A DNA stretch of 56,509 nucleotides from an uncultured bacterium (GCA_905214725.1 CAJMNH010000010.1:1-56509); one strand, 5' to 3'; positions 43,320 to 52,438 are shown, counted from the first letter of the stretch. The notes: generated by a model from the sequence alone, not told the origin. Program-made: numbers and translations.

Positions 43320-45305
43320 ATGATACGACGCCTGTGGAAATTCCTCAAACTCACCTTCGACCGCTCCTTCTCGGGCGCCAGCTGGAAACAGATCACATGG
43401 CTGTTCTGCATTCTGGCGATGGTGCTGGGCTTCTCGCTCTGGATCAAAAGCCGCTACTCGCTCGAACTGCACGACATGCGCATTCTCGAATTGCTGCTCG
43501 ACCCGGGATCGTTCGTATTGCAGGAGGGCGATCCGGTGGGCTACGAACGCCTGCCGCTGCTGGCGCTCACCTTTCTGGGGGCGATTTTCTTTACCGGAGG
43601 ACTGATTTCAGTCGTTTCGAACATCCTCACGGGACGCATCGCCCGTTTCCGGCAGGGTGAGATCCGCTACCGTTTCGACGAGCACATCGTCCTGCTAGGG
43701 GCCAACGACACGGCCGCAGGCCTGATCCGCGAACTGCACGCCGAGCCGGAGAACCGCCGCCGCGACATCGTTCTGCTCACTCAAACCGACGTCGAACGGC
43801 TGCGCAGGTCACTGCATACGCAACTCTCGCCCGCCGAAGAGCGGAGGCTCATCATTCTTCACGGTCAGCGCGACTCGCGCGAAGAGTTGGAGCATATCTA
43901 TATCCACCGAGCCGATCGGGTCTTTCTGCTGAGCGACGACGGCGAACAGGAGCACGACTCGGTGAGCATCAACGCATTGATTCAGATTTCATCGATTCTC
44001 GACAAGGAGCGTCGCCGCACGCCGCTTCCGTGCCACCTGTCGTTCGAATACCAAAGTTCGTTTCAGGTCTTCCAACTGGCCGATTTCGAGGAGACCGAAC
44101 AAATCCACATCCACTTCTCGGCAACCAACTTCCACGAGAACTGGGCGCAGCGCATCTTGGTGTCGGGATGTTGCAACTGCAACGGGAAGATCATCCGCTA
44201 TCCGGCGCTCGACCGCGACGGCATAGGGCCCCAAAGCGACCGTTATGTCCATCTGATTATCGTCGGCATGAGCCGCATGGGCATAGCGATGGGCGTCACG
44301 GCAGCCCATATCGCCCACTATCCCAACTTCGTCACACAGGGAATCCGTACGCGCATCACCTTCATCGACCCCGAAGCGGGACGGGAAATGGACTTTCTCA
44401 AAGGACGCTACGAAGCGCTTTTCCGGTTGTCGCACCACACGCTGCGCAAGTCCGACGGATCGGGCGGCGAGACGGTCTGCGTCCACGCGCCGCAGGAGGA
44501 CTTTCTGGATGTGGAGTGGGAATTCATCGAGGGCGGCATCGAATCGCCGTACGTGCGCAAGCTGTTGAAAGATTGGACGGCGAATGAAAAAGCCATTCCG
44601 ACGCTGGCCGTATGCGGCAATTCCGCACCGGAGAACGTCGCCGCAGCCCTCTATCTGCCTCAACAGATCTACGACCGGCAGATTCCGATCTTCGTCTATC
44701 AGAAAGAGACGGCCACCATTCTCGAAATCGCCCGCCGTTCCGATCGTTACCGGACCGTATATCCGTTCGGCATGATGAGCGAGAGTTACGACGCCACGTT
44801 GAAACAACGTGTCAGCAAGGCGATGCGCATCAATTACACCTACGAGAGCTACTATCGCGAACAGGAACTCGCCGACAAGGAACAGCGTCCCCTCGACCCG
44901 GAAAAGATCCTGCCCGCCCATTGGCCGGACAAAGAGGTGCAAAAGGCTTGGGAAACCCTTTCGCTGGCGTTCCAATGGTCGAATATCTACGCAGCCAACG
45001 CCATTCCGACCAAACTCCGTTCGCTGGGGATCGCTCCCGATCATCCGCGCCGGCTGGACAAAACAGAGGTGGAATCGACGGCCCGCGTGGAACACAACCG
45101 CTGGAACATCGAACGGCTGTTGATGGGCTACCGGCCGGCAACCGCCGCCGAACGGGATCGCGCCTACGCCGACAAGAAATACAACAAGATACTGAAAACC
45201 AAGCGATTCATCCACATAAACATCGCGCCTTACAAAGATATTCCCGAAGCGACCAAGGAGATCGACCGCATCTTGACGCGGTATCTGTACCGCATCGAAC
45301 AGTAA
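43320..45305 (+). CDS. Channel-like membrane protein with RCK and RyR-like domains
   Basis: 661 residues. Two transmembrane helices (about 25-42 and 79-103) flank a loop with LLLDPGS (58-64), an arrangement like the pore-loop channels of the CASTOR/POLLUX type. A first Rossmann (RCK/TrkA-like) domain starts at EHIVLLGANDTAAG (121-134), a second near residue 310 (HLIIVGMSRMG). The C-terminus (about 584-650) has ESTARVEHNRWNIERLLM, a RyR-like signature. It is therefore probably a ligand-gated cation channel or transport regulator in the inner membrane; selectivity and ligand are unknown. It forms a two-gene unit with the RyR protein and ends at its own terminator. Confidence 0.85.
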   Translation: MIRRLWKFLKLTFDRSFSGASWKQITWLFCILAMVLGFSLWIKSRYSLELHDMRILELLLDPGSFVLQEGDPVGYERLPLLALTFLGAIFFTGGLISVVSNILTGRIARFRQGEIRYRFDEHIVLLGANDTAAGLIRELHAEPENRRRDIVLLTQTDVERLRRSLHTQLSPAEERRLIILHGQRDSREELEHIYIHRADRVFLLSDDGEQEHDSVSINALIQISSILDKERRRTPLPCHLSFEYQSSFQVFQLADFEETEQIHIHFSATNFHENWAQRILVSGCCNCNGKIIRYPALDRDGIGPQSDRYVHLIIVGMSRMGIAMGVTAAHIAHYPNFVTQGIRTRITFIDPEAGREMDFLKGRYEALFRLSHHTLRKSDGSGGETVCVHAPQEDFLDVEWEFIEGGIESPYVRKLLKDWTANEKAIPTLAVCGNSAPENVAAALYLPQQIYDRQIPIFVYQKETATILEIARRSDRYRTVYPFGMMSESYDATLKQRVSKAMRINYTYESYYREQELADKEQRPLDPEKILPAHWPDKEVQKAWETLSLAFQWSNIYAANAIPTKLRSLGIAPDHPRRLDKTEVESTARVEHNRWNIERLLMGYRPATAAERDRAYADKKYNKILKTKRFIHINIAPYKDIPEATKEIDRILTRYLYRIEQ

Positions 45306-45323
45306 TCCGCCGCCCAACGGCAC

Positions 45324-45359
45324 ACAGAGCCGAAACGCTGTCTGGCGTTTCGGCTCTGT
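45324..45359 (+). terminator. Terminator of the RyR/RCK module
   Basis: 15-bp perfect stem (45324-45338 with 45345-45359), 6-base loop, 19 bases after the stop. Followed by ACGTTC, so not a classic T-run. Confidence 0.65.
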
Positions 45360-45448
45360 ACGTTCATACGCACAAATCCCGACCCCGCTTAGAACCGCTC
45401 ATCCAGCCCTCCGAACCGGTTCGAAGAAAAGTTTTTTCAAAAAATTAG

Positions 45449-45467
45449 TACTTTGTATTGCAAAGTA
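45449..45467. promoter_or_regulatory. Dyad at the pspC-padR promoter, candidate PadR operator
   Basis: TACTTTG and CAAAGTA (7-bp perfect arms at 45449-45455 and 45461-45467) around TATTG, overlapping the -33 region of the operon that encodes a PadR regulator. Confidence 0.55.
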
Positions 45468-45488
45468 TAAATATTCGTATTATATTTG
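45456..45488 (+). promoter_or_regulatory. Promoter of the pspC-padR-GIN operon
   Basis: TATTG at 45456-45460, 20-base spacer, TATATTTG at 45481-45488; 53 bases above the first ATG. Confidence 0.7.
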
Positions 45489-45541
45489 CAACAACAGAGT
45501 AATTAAAAATAGTTAGATACAACCCCAAAAACAGGACCGCT

Positions 45542-46057
45542 ATGAAAGAGACTGTAAACGTCAACATCGCCTCGCAGGCCTTTACGCTCGACGATGACGC
45601 CTACACCACCTTGCGCCGTTATCTGGACGAGATTCGCCGACGGCTGCCGCAGGAGGATAACAATACGATGGAGGATGTCGAAGCGCGTATCGCCGAGATT
45701 TTCCGCGAACGGCTTTCGTCGCCGATGATGGTCGTATCGCTCGCCGCCGTTCAATACGCCATGGCGCAACTCGGACAGCCCGATGAGTTCGGCGAGCGTC
45801 CGACCTCCCCTATGGACGACTCATGCGACAGCGCCGACGCGCCGAAACCCGCTTCGAAAAAACTCTACCGTTCACGGAGCGACCGCGCTATCGCCGGCGT
45901 CTGCGGCGGACTGGCCGATTATCTTCGCGTCGACCCGCTCGTCGTCCGGCTACTGACGCTCTTCCTGATCCTTTTCGGCGGCCTTTCGATCTGGATATAC
46001 ATCATTCTCTGGCTGGTGATACCCGAAGAGCCGCTCGTTTTCAATCTCCGTAAATAA
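45542..46057 (+). CDS. PspC-domain membrane protein
   Basis: 171 residues. The N-terminal half begins TVNVNIASQAFTLDDDAYTTL, a cytoplasmic domain conserved in the Bacteroidota PspC family and shared with the sixth gene of this operon. A PspC domain follows (KKLYRSRSDRAIAGVCGGLADYL begins at about residue 106), then one to two hydrophobic helices (about 138-161). PspC proteins in other phyla sense envelope stress. It is first in a six-gene operon and is followed after 18 bases by padR. Confidence 0.88.
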   Translation: MKETVNVNIASQAFTLDDDAYTTLRRYLDEIRRRLPQEDNNTMEDVEARIAEIFRERLSSPMMVVSLAAVQYAMAQLGQPDEFGERPTSPMDDSCDSADAPKPASKKLYRSRSDRAIAGVCGGLADYLRVDPLVVRLLTLFLILFGGLSIWIYIILWLVIPEEPLVFNLRK

Positions 46058-46075
46058 TTCTAAAAAGATAACGCT

Positions 46076-46423
46076 ATGGCAGAAGACAATGTAAAAGCCC
46101 AGATGCGGAAAGGCATTCTCGAATACTGCATTCTCGCGATTCTATCGCGCGGCGACTCCTACGCCCCGAAGATCATCGCCGAGTTGAAAGCGGCCGAAAT
46201 GATCGTAGTGGAGGGAACGCTCTACCCGATTCTGACCCGCCAGAAAAACGCAGGACTGCTCACCTACCGCTGGGAAGAGTCGCCTCAGGGGCCTCCCCGC
46301 AAGTATTATACGCTCACCGAGAAAGGTCGTGAAGCGCTCTGCGCGCTCGATCAGGCGTGGATCGAAATGGTACAGCAGATCGACGTGATTCGGCACGGCG
46401 GCAAATCGACCGAAAACCGATAA
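46076..46423 (+). CDS. PadR-family transcriptional regulator
   Basis: 115 residues: winged helix-turn-helix MRKGILEYCILAIL, AEMIVVEGTLYPILTR, and the wing GPPRKYYTLTEKGREAL, all as in PadR. The short C-terminal helix (about 90-105) is the dimerisation part. It sits between PspC and the GIN-domain genes in one operon and is a natural candidate to bind the dyad at 45449-45467. The inducing signal is not known. Confidence 0.92.
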   Translation: MAEDNVKAQMRKGILEYCILAILSRGDSYAPKIIAELKAAEMIVVEGTLYPILTRQKNAGLLTYRWEESPQGPPRKYYTLTEKGREALCALDQAWIEMVQQIDVIRHGGKSTENR

Positions 46424-46436
46424 ACCCGACAACAGA

Positions 46437-47150
46437 ATGAAAAAGATTCTCTATCTCTTCGCCGCGGTTGCGCTAAGCCTTACGGCGGCAACAGACGGCA
46501 TCGCCCATAATATCGGCGGCAAAAAACAGTCTACGTTCTCGATCGGAAACGGAAAGGAGCGCATCGAGGCAAGCGGAAATATCGTCTCCGAAACGCGCAA
46601 AGCCGCCGCGTTTCACGCCATCGAAGCCGGTCCGGCCGTCAAGGTCGTCGTGGGCGACTATCCCGAAGGGGAAGTGACGGTCGAAGCGGACGACAACATT
46701 CTGAGCTATGTAAAGATCGACGTCGAAGAGGGCCGGCTGAAGATCGGCTACGCCACCGAGAAGGTTACGCTTTGCGATCCCCACGCCACAATCTACGTAT
46801 CGGCGTCCGGCGTCACGCAGCTCAAGGCCCAAAACGCCTCCAAAATTATCACGAAGGTTTCGCTGACCGGCGACAATATCCTGCTGGAAGCCGACAGCGC
46901 CTCCAAGATCGAAGCTTCGGTAAACGGCAACTCGTGCGAAATCAAATGCAACTCGGTGGCTAAAATCACGGCCGCCGTCGTTGTCGCCTCGCTCACGGCC
47001 GAAGCCGACAGCGTCGCCAAGATTACGGTCAAGGGCAAAGCGGACAAATGCCGGTTGAAAGCGGTCAGCGTCGCCAAGATCGACGCCAGCGGCTTAGAGG
47101 CCGGAGAATGGAAAACCGAAGCTTCGAGCCTCGCCAAGATCTCGCGCTGA
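46437..47150 (+). CDS. GIN-domain (DUF2807) exported protein, first paralogue
   Basis: 237 residues; signal peptide (about 1-23) and a DUF2807/GIN beta-solenoid. The domain begins ASGNIVSETRKAAAFHAIEAG and continues with short rungs rich in SVAKI motifs (SASKIEA, SVAKITA, SVAKITV, SVAKIDA), each about one turn. Predicted to be periplasmic or surface-bound adhesin-like; function unknown. It lies 13 bases after padR. The rung sequence differs in the next two paralogues, as if each copy has been homogenised separately. Confidence 0.88.
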   Translation: MKKILYLFAAVALSLTAATDGIAHNIGGKKQSTFSIGNGKERIEASGNIVSETRKAAAFHAIEAGPAVKVVVGDYPEGEVTVEADDNILSYVKIDVEEGRLKIGYATEKVTLCDPHATIYVSASGVTQLKAQNASKIITKVSLTGDNILLEADSASKIEASVNGNSCEIKCNSVAKITAAVVVASLTAEADSVAKITVKGKADKCRLKAVSVAKIDASGLEAGEWKTEASSLAKISR

Positions 47151-47187
47151 GCATTCGAAAAACATCCCTGATCAAACCGACAATACC

Positions 47188-48096
47188 ATGAAAAAGACAC
47201 TCATCCTCTTCCTCGCGGCGGTTGCATGCGCAATCACCGTTCCGGCCGTCGCCGCCCGCCACAAAACCGTCAAGGGCAGCGGCAAGATCGTCACCGAAAC
47301 CCGAAGCGTCGGGGCATTCCATGCCGTCGAGGCAGGCAGCGTCGCCCGCGTCTTCGTGGGCGACTATCCCGCAGACCGAGTGACCGTCAAAGTCGACGAC
47401 AATCTTCTCGCCTACGTGAAGGTCGACGTAGACAAAGGAGAACTCAGAATCGGATTCAACGACATTTCGGTACAGGACGCCAACCTGACCGTCTACGTTC
47501 CCGCCTCCGGCGTCACGCAATTCAGAGCCACAGGATTGGCCTCGTTATCGCTCGAAACGCCGCTCGAAGGGATCACGCTCGTGAAAACCGGCGGAGCCTC
47601 CAATTTCACCGCCATGAATTCGCTGAAAACCCACGACGCGACCCTCGAATCCAGCGGAACGGCACGGATAGTCGCCGAATCGCTGGCAGGCTCCGTCTCG
47701 CGCATCGCGGCTATCGGAGCCTCTGCAATCGACCTGACAGGGCAACTGACAGGGCGCGATGTTGCGATCCAAACCTCCGGTACAAGCAGGATCGCAGCCG
47801 AATCGACACTTGACTGCGGCAACGCTGCAGTCGAAAGCAGCGGCTCCTCCCGAATCGCGATCGGGATCAAATGCACGGGTTGCCGGATAAAAACCAGCGG
47901 TACCGCCAACACGACAGCGACGCTCGACGTGACAACACTCGATGTCGAGAGTTCCGGCAATACCGGAATGACCCTCAGCGGAACAGCCTCCTCCTGCCGC
48001 ATCAACGCCGGCGGAACCAGCCGCATCGACACGACGCGACTGAAATCGGATCTCTGGAATACCTCGGTCGGAAAATACGCCATATTCAGACAATAA
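47188..48096 (+). CDS. GIN-domain (DUF2807) exported protein, second paralogue
   Basis: 302 residues with a signal peptide (about 1-22; PAVAARHK). Its opening (SGKIVTETRSVGAFHAVEAGS) closely matches the first paralogue; its rungs use SGTSRI/SGTARI motifs instead of SVAKI. Longer by about four rungs. It ends TAATG with the third paralogue, so translation is coupled. Confidence 0.88.
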   Translation: MKKTLILFLAAVACAITVPAVAARHKTVKGSGKIVTETRSVGAFHAVEAGSVARVFVGDYPADRVTVKVDDNLLAYVKVDVDKGELRIGFNDISVQDANLTVYVPASGVTQFRATGLASLSLETPLEGITLVKTGGASNFTAMNSLKTHDATLESSGTARIVAESLAGSVSRIAAIGASAIDLTGQLTGRDVAIQTSGTSRIAAESTLDCGNAAVESSGSSRIAIGIKCTGCRIKTSGTANTTATLDVTTLDVESSGNTGMTLSGTASSCRINAGGTSRIDTTRLKSDLWNTSVGKYAIFRQ

Positions 48097-48893
48097 TGCC
48101 TATGAAACGCATCATTCTTTTTTCAACACTCTTCGCACTGCTCGGTTTCATCCCGACAGAAGCTGTCGCAGGCATACGCACGATCAAGGGATCGGGCGTC
48201 ATGCGCACCGAAACCCGTGAGGTAGGAAACTACACGGGATTGAAAGTCTCCTGCGGCGTCGAAGCGACGATTACCGAAGACATCCCCGGGAAACTCGTCG
48301 TCGAAGCCGACGAAAAGATCATCGCCTATGTGAGGACTTCGGTCGACAAGGAGGGCACACTCCATCTGACCCTCGATCCGAAAGGGATCAACAACCGCAA
48401 CTGCGACGTCCGTATCAGCGTTCCGAAACCCGAAACGCTGCGGAGCGTAACGGCTTCGAGCGGCAGCAAAGTAACGAGCCGGACCGTCGTAACGACAACG
48501 ACGCTCAACGTACGGGCTTCGAGCGGTTCCGAAGTCGAAATCGCCTTCGCAGGCGACGGCTGCGTGCTCTCGGCGTCGAGCGGCGCCGAAATCAAAGCCA
48601 ATCTGTCGGTCGGCCGATGCGCCATCGAAGCGCACAGCGGCGCCGAAGTAAACGCGAAAGGCAGGGCTGCAGCGTGCAAGATCAGCGCCATGTCGGGCGC
48701 CTCCTGCAAAGCCCGCAACCTCGTGACCGAGCGCACCGAAGCCCGCGCATCGTCGGGCTCCACGATCCGCATCACCTGCAACGAAACGCTCGAAGCCGAC
48801 GCTTCGTCGGGCGGAAGCGTCTCCTACTGGGGCGACTGCCGGCTCATCAACGACAAGAAGAGTGTTTCGGGTTCCGTTTCCCATAAACAATAA
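48096..48893 (+). CDS. GIN-domain (DUF2807) exported protein, third paralogue
   Basis: 265 residues from the ATG overlapping the previous stop (or 263 from 48102). Signal peptide ends EAVAG. The GIN domain opens GSGVMRTETREVGNYTGLKV, and the rungs carry SSGSEV/SSGAEI/HSGAEV motifs. More diverged from the first two. Six bases before the second pspC. Confidence 0.86.
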   Translation: MPMKRIILFSTLFALLGFIPTEAVAGIRTIKGSGVMRTETREVGNYTGLKVSCGVEATITEDIPGKLVVEADEKIIAYVRTSVDKEGTLHLTLDPKGINNRNCDVRISVPKPETLRSVTASSGSKVTSRTVVTTTTLNVRASSGSEVEIAFAGDGCVLSASSGAEIKANLSVGRCAIEAHSGAEVNAKGRAAACKISAMSGASCKARNLVTERTEARASSGSTIRITCNETLEADASSGGSVSYWGDCRLINDKKSVSGSVSHKQ

Positions 48894-48899
48894 AGCTTT

Positions 48900-50159
48900 A
48901 TGAAAGAGGTCAAAAAATGCAGTATCTCGGGCATCTCCTTTACTCTCGACAACGATGCCTATACCCTCCTGAGCAACTACCTCGAAAGCCTCAAGGTAAC
49001 CTATGAAGGGACAGCCGACGGCGACGAAATCGTCGCCGACATCGAAGCCCGCATCGCCGAACTGATCCTCTCGCGGCAGGAGAACTCCCGCGTGGTGGAG
49101 GTCCCGCTGCTACGGGAGATCATCCGGCAGATGGGAACGGCCGAGGATATCTCGTCCGAGAGCGACGCCGACGCGGGCAAAAAACACCCGCGCATCCCGC
49201 GCCGTCTCTACCGCGACACGGAAAACGCCCGTTTGGGCGGCGTCTGTGCGGGTTTGGGACGTTATTTCGACATCGACGCCACGTGGGTGCGGCTGACGTT
49301 GTTCGCCCCGTTGCTGCTGCTGATTCTGGTCGAGGTATTTCCCTTCTCAAGAGCGCTTTCGTCGTTCTTCAGCAACTTGTTCGGCGTCTTCGTGCTGGGT
49401 TATTTCATCATGTGGTTCGCCGTGCCGGCCGCCCGTTCCGCGCGACAAAAGCTCGAAATGGAAGGCGAACCGATCACCGTCCGTTCGATTCGGGAAAAGA
49501 CCGCACAGAACGGGGAGACGAACAACGATGTGAAATCGATCGTCGCCCGCGTGATCTACGCCCTCGGACAGTTGGCGCTGGTCGTCATCAAACTCTTCAT
49601 CGGCTTCTTCGTCTTCGTGCTGACCTTCGCCGCCTGCATCCTGCTTATCGCGCTCTTCGCCCTCCTCTTCGGCGACTTGTCGGGCAGCGGGACGCTAACC
49701 ATCGCCGGCTGGGTCATAACGAGCCGTATAATGGGAATTACGGCCTTGCTGACGGTGTTGATTCCGCTGCTGCTGCTCATCTACGTCCTGCTCTGCCTGA
49801 TCGCTTCGCGCAAACCCAGCGGCCGCGCCACGCTCATCGTCTTCCTGCTCTGGATTCTGAGCATCGTCACGACCGGAGGATTGGCACTCAGAGAGTTCGG
49901 CGGCAACGGGCAGCACGGCCTGCATAATCTGATCGAAGAGGTCAGCGGAGAGTTCCGCGATCAGGACTCGGACGATATGCAGGTGTGGATCGCCTCCGAC
50001 ACGGTGGCCGTCATCGAGACCGAACCCGTACCGGCCGCTCCCGCCAAGAGCGATTCGGTGCGCCGCATCACCGTCAAGGGCCCGCAGAAACAGCGGGTCG
50101 ACATTCGCATGACCGAACACAGCGTCGACATCAATTTCGACGACGCGAGTTACGAATAA
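48900..50159 (+). CDS. Large PspC-domain membrane protein
   Basis: 419 residues. The N-terminal domain (KCSISGISFTLDNDAYTLL) matches that of the first PspC, followed by the PspC motif LYRDTENARLGGVCAGLGRY near residues 101-120 and then about five transmembrane helices up to about 330. The last ~90 residues are polar. It closes the operon and is probably a stress sensor or pore-forming partner of the GIN proteins; that is inference from gene order. Confidence 0.87.
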   Translation: MKEVKKCSISGISFTLDNDAYTLLSNYLESLKVTYEGTADGDEIVADIEARIAELILSRQENSRVVEVPLLREIIRQMGTAEDISSESDADAGKKHPRIPRRLYRDTENARLGGVCAGLGRYFDIDATWVRLTLFAPLLLLILVEVFPFSRALSSFFSNLFGVFVLGYFIMWFAVPAARSARQKLEMEGEPITVRSIREKTAQNGETNNDVKSIVARVIYALGQLALVVIKLFIGFFVFVLTFAACILLIALFALLFGDLSGSGTLTIAGWVITSRIMGITALLTVLIPLLLLIYVLLCLIASRKPSGRATLIVFLLWILSIVTTGGLALREFGGNGQHGLHNLIEEVSGEFRDQDSDDMQVWIASDTVAVIETEPVPAAPAKSDSVRRITVKGPQKQRVDIRMTEHSVDINFDDASYE

Positions 50160-50186
50160 CGGCGGTCGTAACAGACTGTTGCAGCG

Positions 50187-50219
50187 AAACGGGAAGCCTC
50201 CTGAAACGGCTTCCCGTTT
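50187..50219 (+). terminator. Terminator of the pspC-padR operon
   Basis: 12-bp perfect stem (50187-50198 with 50208-50219), 9-base loop, followed by T. Confidence 0.75.
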
Positions 50220-50267
50220 TGGCATAAAAAAAGCTGTGAAAAGAGGCGTATTCATAAATAATTTTAC

Positions 50268-50275
50268 TAACTTTG
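50268..50275 (+). promoter_or_regulatory. -7 element of pfkA
   Basis: TAACTTTG, 27 bases above the pfkA ATG; -33 weak. Confidence 0.6.
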
Positions 50276-50302
50276 TCCCGAAGTGATAATACCCTTTTCG
50301 CT

Positions 50303-51283
50303 ATGGCAGCTATCAAATGCATCGGTATCCTGACCTCGGGCGGCGACGCTCCGGGCATGAACGCCGCCATTCGTGCCGTTACCCGTACGGCCATCTACAA
50401 CGGTTTCTCGGTCAAGGGAATCCTGCGCGGATACCGCGGTCTGGTAACGAATGAAATCGTCGATTTCCACTCCTCTTCGGTGAGCAACATCATCCAACTG
50501 GGCGGAACCATCCTCAAAACAGCCCGTTGCGAAGAGTTCAAATCGGTCGAAGGCCGTCAACAGGCCTTTGAGAATTTGAAGGCCGCCGGCATCGACGCGC
50601 TGGTGGTCATCGGCGGCGACGGTTCGCTGTCGGGCGCCAACATTTTCGCACAGGAGCACGACATTCCGATCGTGGGGCTGCCGGGAACCATCGACAACGA
50701 CTTGGGCGGAACGGACGCCACCATCGGCTACGACACGGCGCTCAACACCATCATGGAGGCCGTCGACAAATTGCGCGACACGGCGTCGAGCCACGAGCGG
50801 CTCTTTTTCGTCGAGGTGATGGGGCACACGGCCGGTTATCTTGCGCTGAACGGCGCAATCGCCACCGGTTCCGAGGCGGCGATCATTCCCGAAATGGATA
50901 CGGAGGTCGACCAACTGGCCGAACTCATCAGCCAAGGTTTCCGCAAGAGCAAGAACTCGGCGATCGTCATCGTGGCCGAAAATCCCCGCACGGGCGGCGC
51001 AATGGGACTGGCCGAGCGCGTAAAGAAGGAGTTCCCGCAGTACGATGCGCGCGTCACGATTCTGGGTCATATCCAGCGCGGCGGCTCACCCTCGGCGCAA
51101 GACCGCATCCTCGCTTCGCGCATGGGGGCCATGGCCATTCAGGCGATCATGGAGGGACAGCGCAACGTGATGATCGGCATCCAGAACAACGAACTGGTCT
51201 ACGTGCCCTTCTCGCGCGCGATCCGGCACAACAAATCGATCAATCGGGATTACGTGAATCTCGTGAAGATCCTCTCCATGTAA
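50303..51283 (+). CDS. pfkA: ATP-dependent 6-phosphofructokinase
   Basis: Phosphorylates fructose-6-phosphate in glycolysis. 326 residues from the ATG at 50303, which follows the -7 element; the longer frame would begin inside it. TSGGDAPGMNAAIR at 11-24; GGDGS at 104-108, with Gly where the PPi enzymes have Asp, and PGTIDND at 127-133, so it uses ATP. The substrate loops VMGHTAGY and GHIQRGGSPSAQDR are intact. Followed after 43 bases by an adenosine-kinase-like gene on the same strand. Confidence 0.95.
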   Translation: MAAIKCIGILTSGGDAPGMNAAIRAVTRTAIYNGFSVKGILRGYRGLVTNEIVDFHSSSVSNIIQLGGTILKTARCEEFKSVEGRQQAFENLKAAGIDALVVIGGDGSLSGANIFAQEHDIPIVGLPGTIDNDLGGTDATIGYDTALNTIMEAVDKLRDTASSHERLFFVEVMGHTAGYLALNGAIATGSEAAIIPEMDTEVDQLAELISQGFRKSKNSAIVIVAENPRTGGAMGLAERVKKEFPQYDARVTILGHIQRGGSPSAQDRILASRMGAMAIQAIMEGQRNVMIGIQNNELVYVPFSRAIRHNKSINRDYVNLVKILSM

Positions 51284-51326
51284 ATTCGCACAATCCCCAA
51301 CGACGGCAATCAAAGAAAACGATCGG

Positions 51327-52328
51327 ATGAAACGTGTAATCGGCATCGGCAACGCCCTGACGGACATGCTGGTCAATTTGGAGTCGGACTCCGTACTGAA
51401 AAAATACGCGCTGGAGAAAGGCTCCATGTCGCTGGTAGACAGCAAGCTGCAAACCGAGATTTCGAAATCCGTCGCCGGATTGCCCTATTCGCTCTCGCTG
51501 GGCGGTTCGGCCGGCAACACGATCCGCGCGATGGCGCGCTTGGACTGCGAAGTGGGATTCATCGGTAAAGTCGGCCCCGATACGACGGGCGACTTTTTCG
51601 AGCAGGCGCTCGAGAATCTCGACGTGAAGCCCTTTATTTTTCGCGGCAAAGAGCGTTCGGGCAAGTGCGTGGCGTTGATCTCGCCCGACGGAGAGCGTAC
51701 GATGATCACCCATCTGGGCGCGGCGCTCGAACTGACGGCGGCCGATATCACGGCTGAAGTCTTCGACGGATTCGACTGCATCTACATCGAAGGTTATCTG
51801 GTGCAGAACCACGAACTGATCGAGCATACGGCCCGTCTGGCCAAACAAAAAGGCTTGCAGGTAGCCATCGATCTGGCGAGTTTCAACGTCGTCAAGGAGA
51901 ATCTCGACTTCCTGCGCAATCTGGTCGAGAAATACGTGGACATCGTCTTTGCCAACGAAGACGAGGCGATCGCCTTCACGGGCGAGGACGAGCCGATCAA
52001 CGCCCTGCAGGTCATCTCGCAATTGTGCGAGCTGGCAATCGTCAAGATCGGCATTCGTGGCGCGCTCATTAAACACCGGAGCGAAGTGGTGCACGTCGGC
52101 ATCATGGCCGCCGCCAAACGGGTCGACACGACCGGCGCCGGCGATTTCTATGCCGCAGGATTCCTCTACGGCATGTGCGCCGGATTGTCGCTCCGGCAGT
52201 GCGGCACCATCGGCGCGATCACGGCGGGGAAGGTTATCGAAGTGGTCGGCACGACCTTCGGCGAGGAGGCGTGGGAGGATATTTTCCGGCTCGTGAAGAA
52301 GGTGCGCAACGAGCGTTATCTCTTTTAG
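51327..52328 (+). CDS. PfkB-family kinase, adenosine kinase-like
   Basis: 333 residues of the ribokinase fold. N-terminal GIGNALTDML; the first family motif GGSAGNTIRAMARL near residues 54-67; the second, DTTGAGDFYAAGF, near 267-279, has the catalytic Asp. The sequence is more like adenosine kinases than ribo- or fructokinases, but substrate cannot be fixed by eye. It is probably in one transcript with pfkA. Confidence 0.85.
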   Translation: MKRVIGIGNALTDMLVNLESDSVLKKYALEKGSMSLVDSKLQTEISKSVAGLPYSLSLGGSAGNTIRAMARLDCEVGFIGKVGPDTTGDFFEQALENLDVKPFIFRGKERSGKCVALISPDGERTMITHLGAALELTAADITAEVFDGFDCIYIEGYLVQNHELIEHTARLAKQKGLQVAIDLASFNVVKENLDFLRNLVEKYVDIVFANEDEAIAFTGEDEPINALQVISQLCELAIVKIGIRGALIKHRSEVVHVGIMAAAKRVDTTGAGDFYAAGFLYGMCAGLSLRQCGTIGAITAGKVIEVVGTTFGEEAWEDIFRLVKKVRNERYLF

Positions 52329-52391
52329 CAATTTCGGCGGCGGACGAACGCCGTCATCTTTATAAGGTTACAGGTTTAGGTTAGGAGGGTA

Positions 52392-52399
52392 CCCCCCCC
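52392..52399 (+). repeat. Eight-C run upstream of gdhA
   Basis: Eight C following GGAGGGTA, 140 bases before the gdhA start. Confidence 0.85.
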
Positions 52400-52438
52400 A
52401 CATTCATTCGGAAAGGGCTCGCAAAGCGCCCGAACGCG

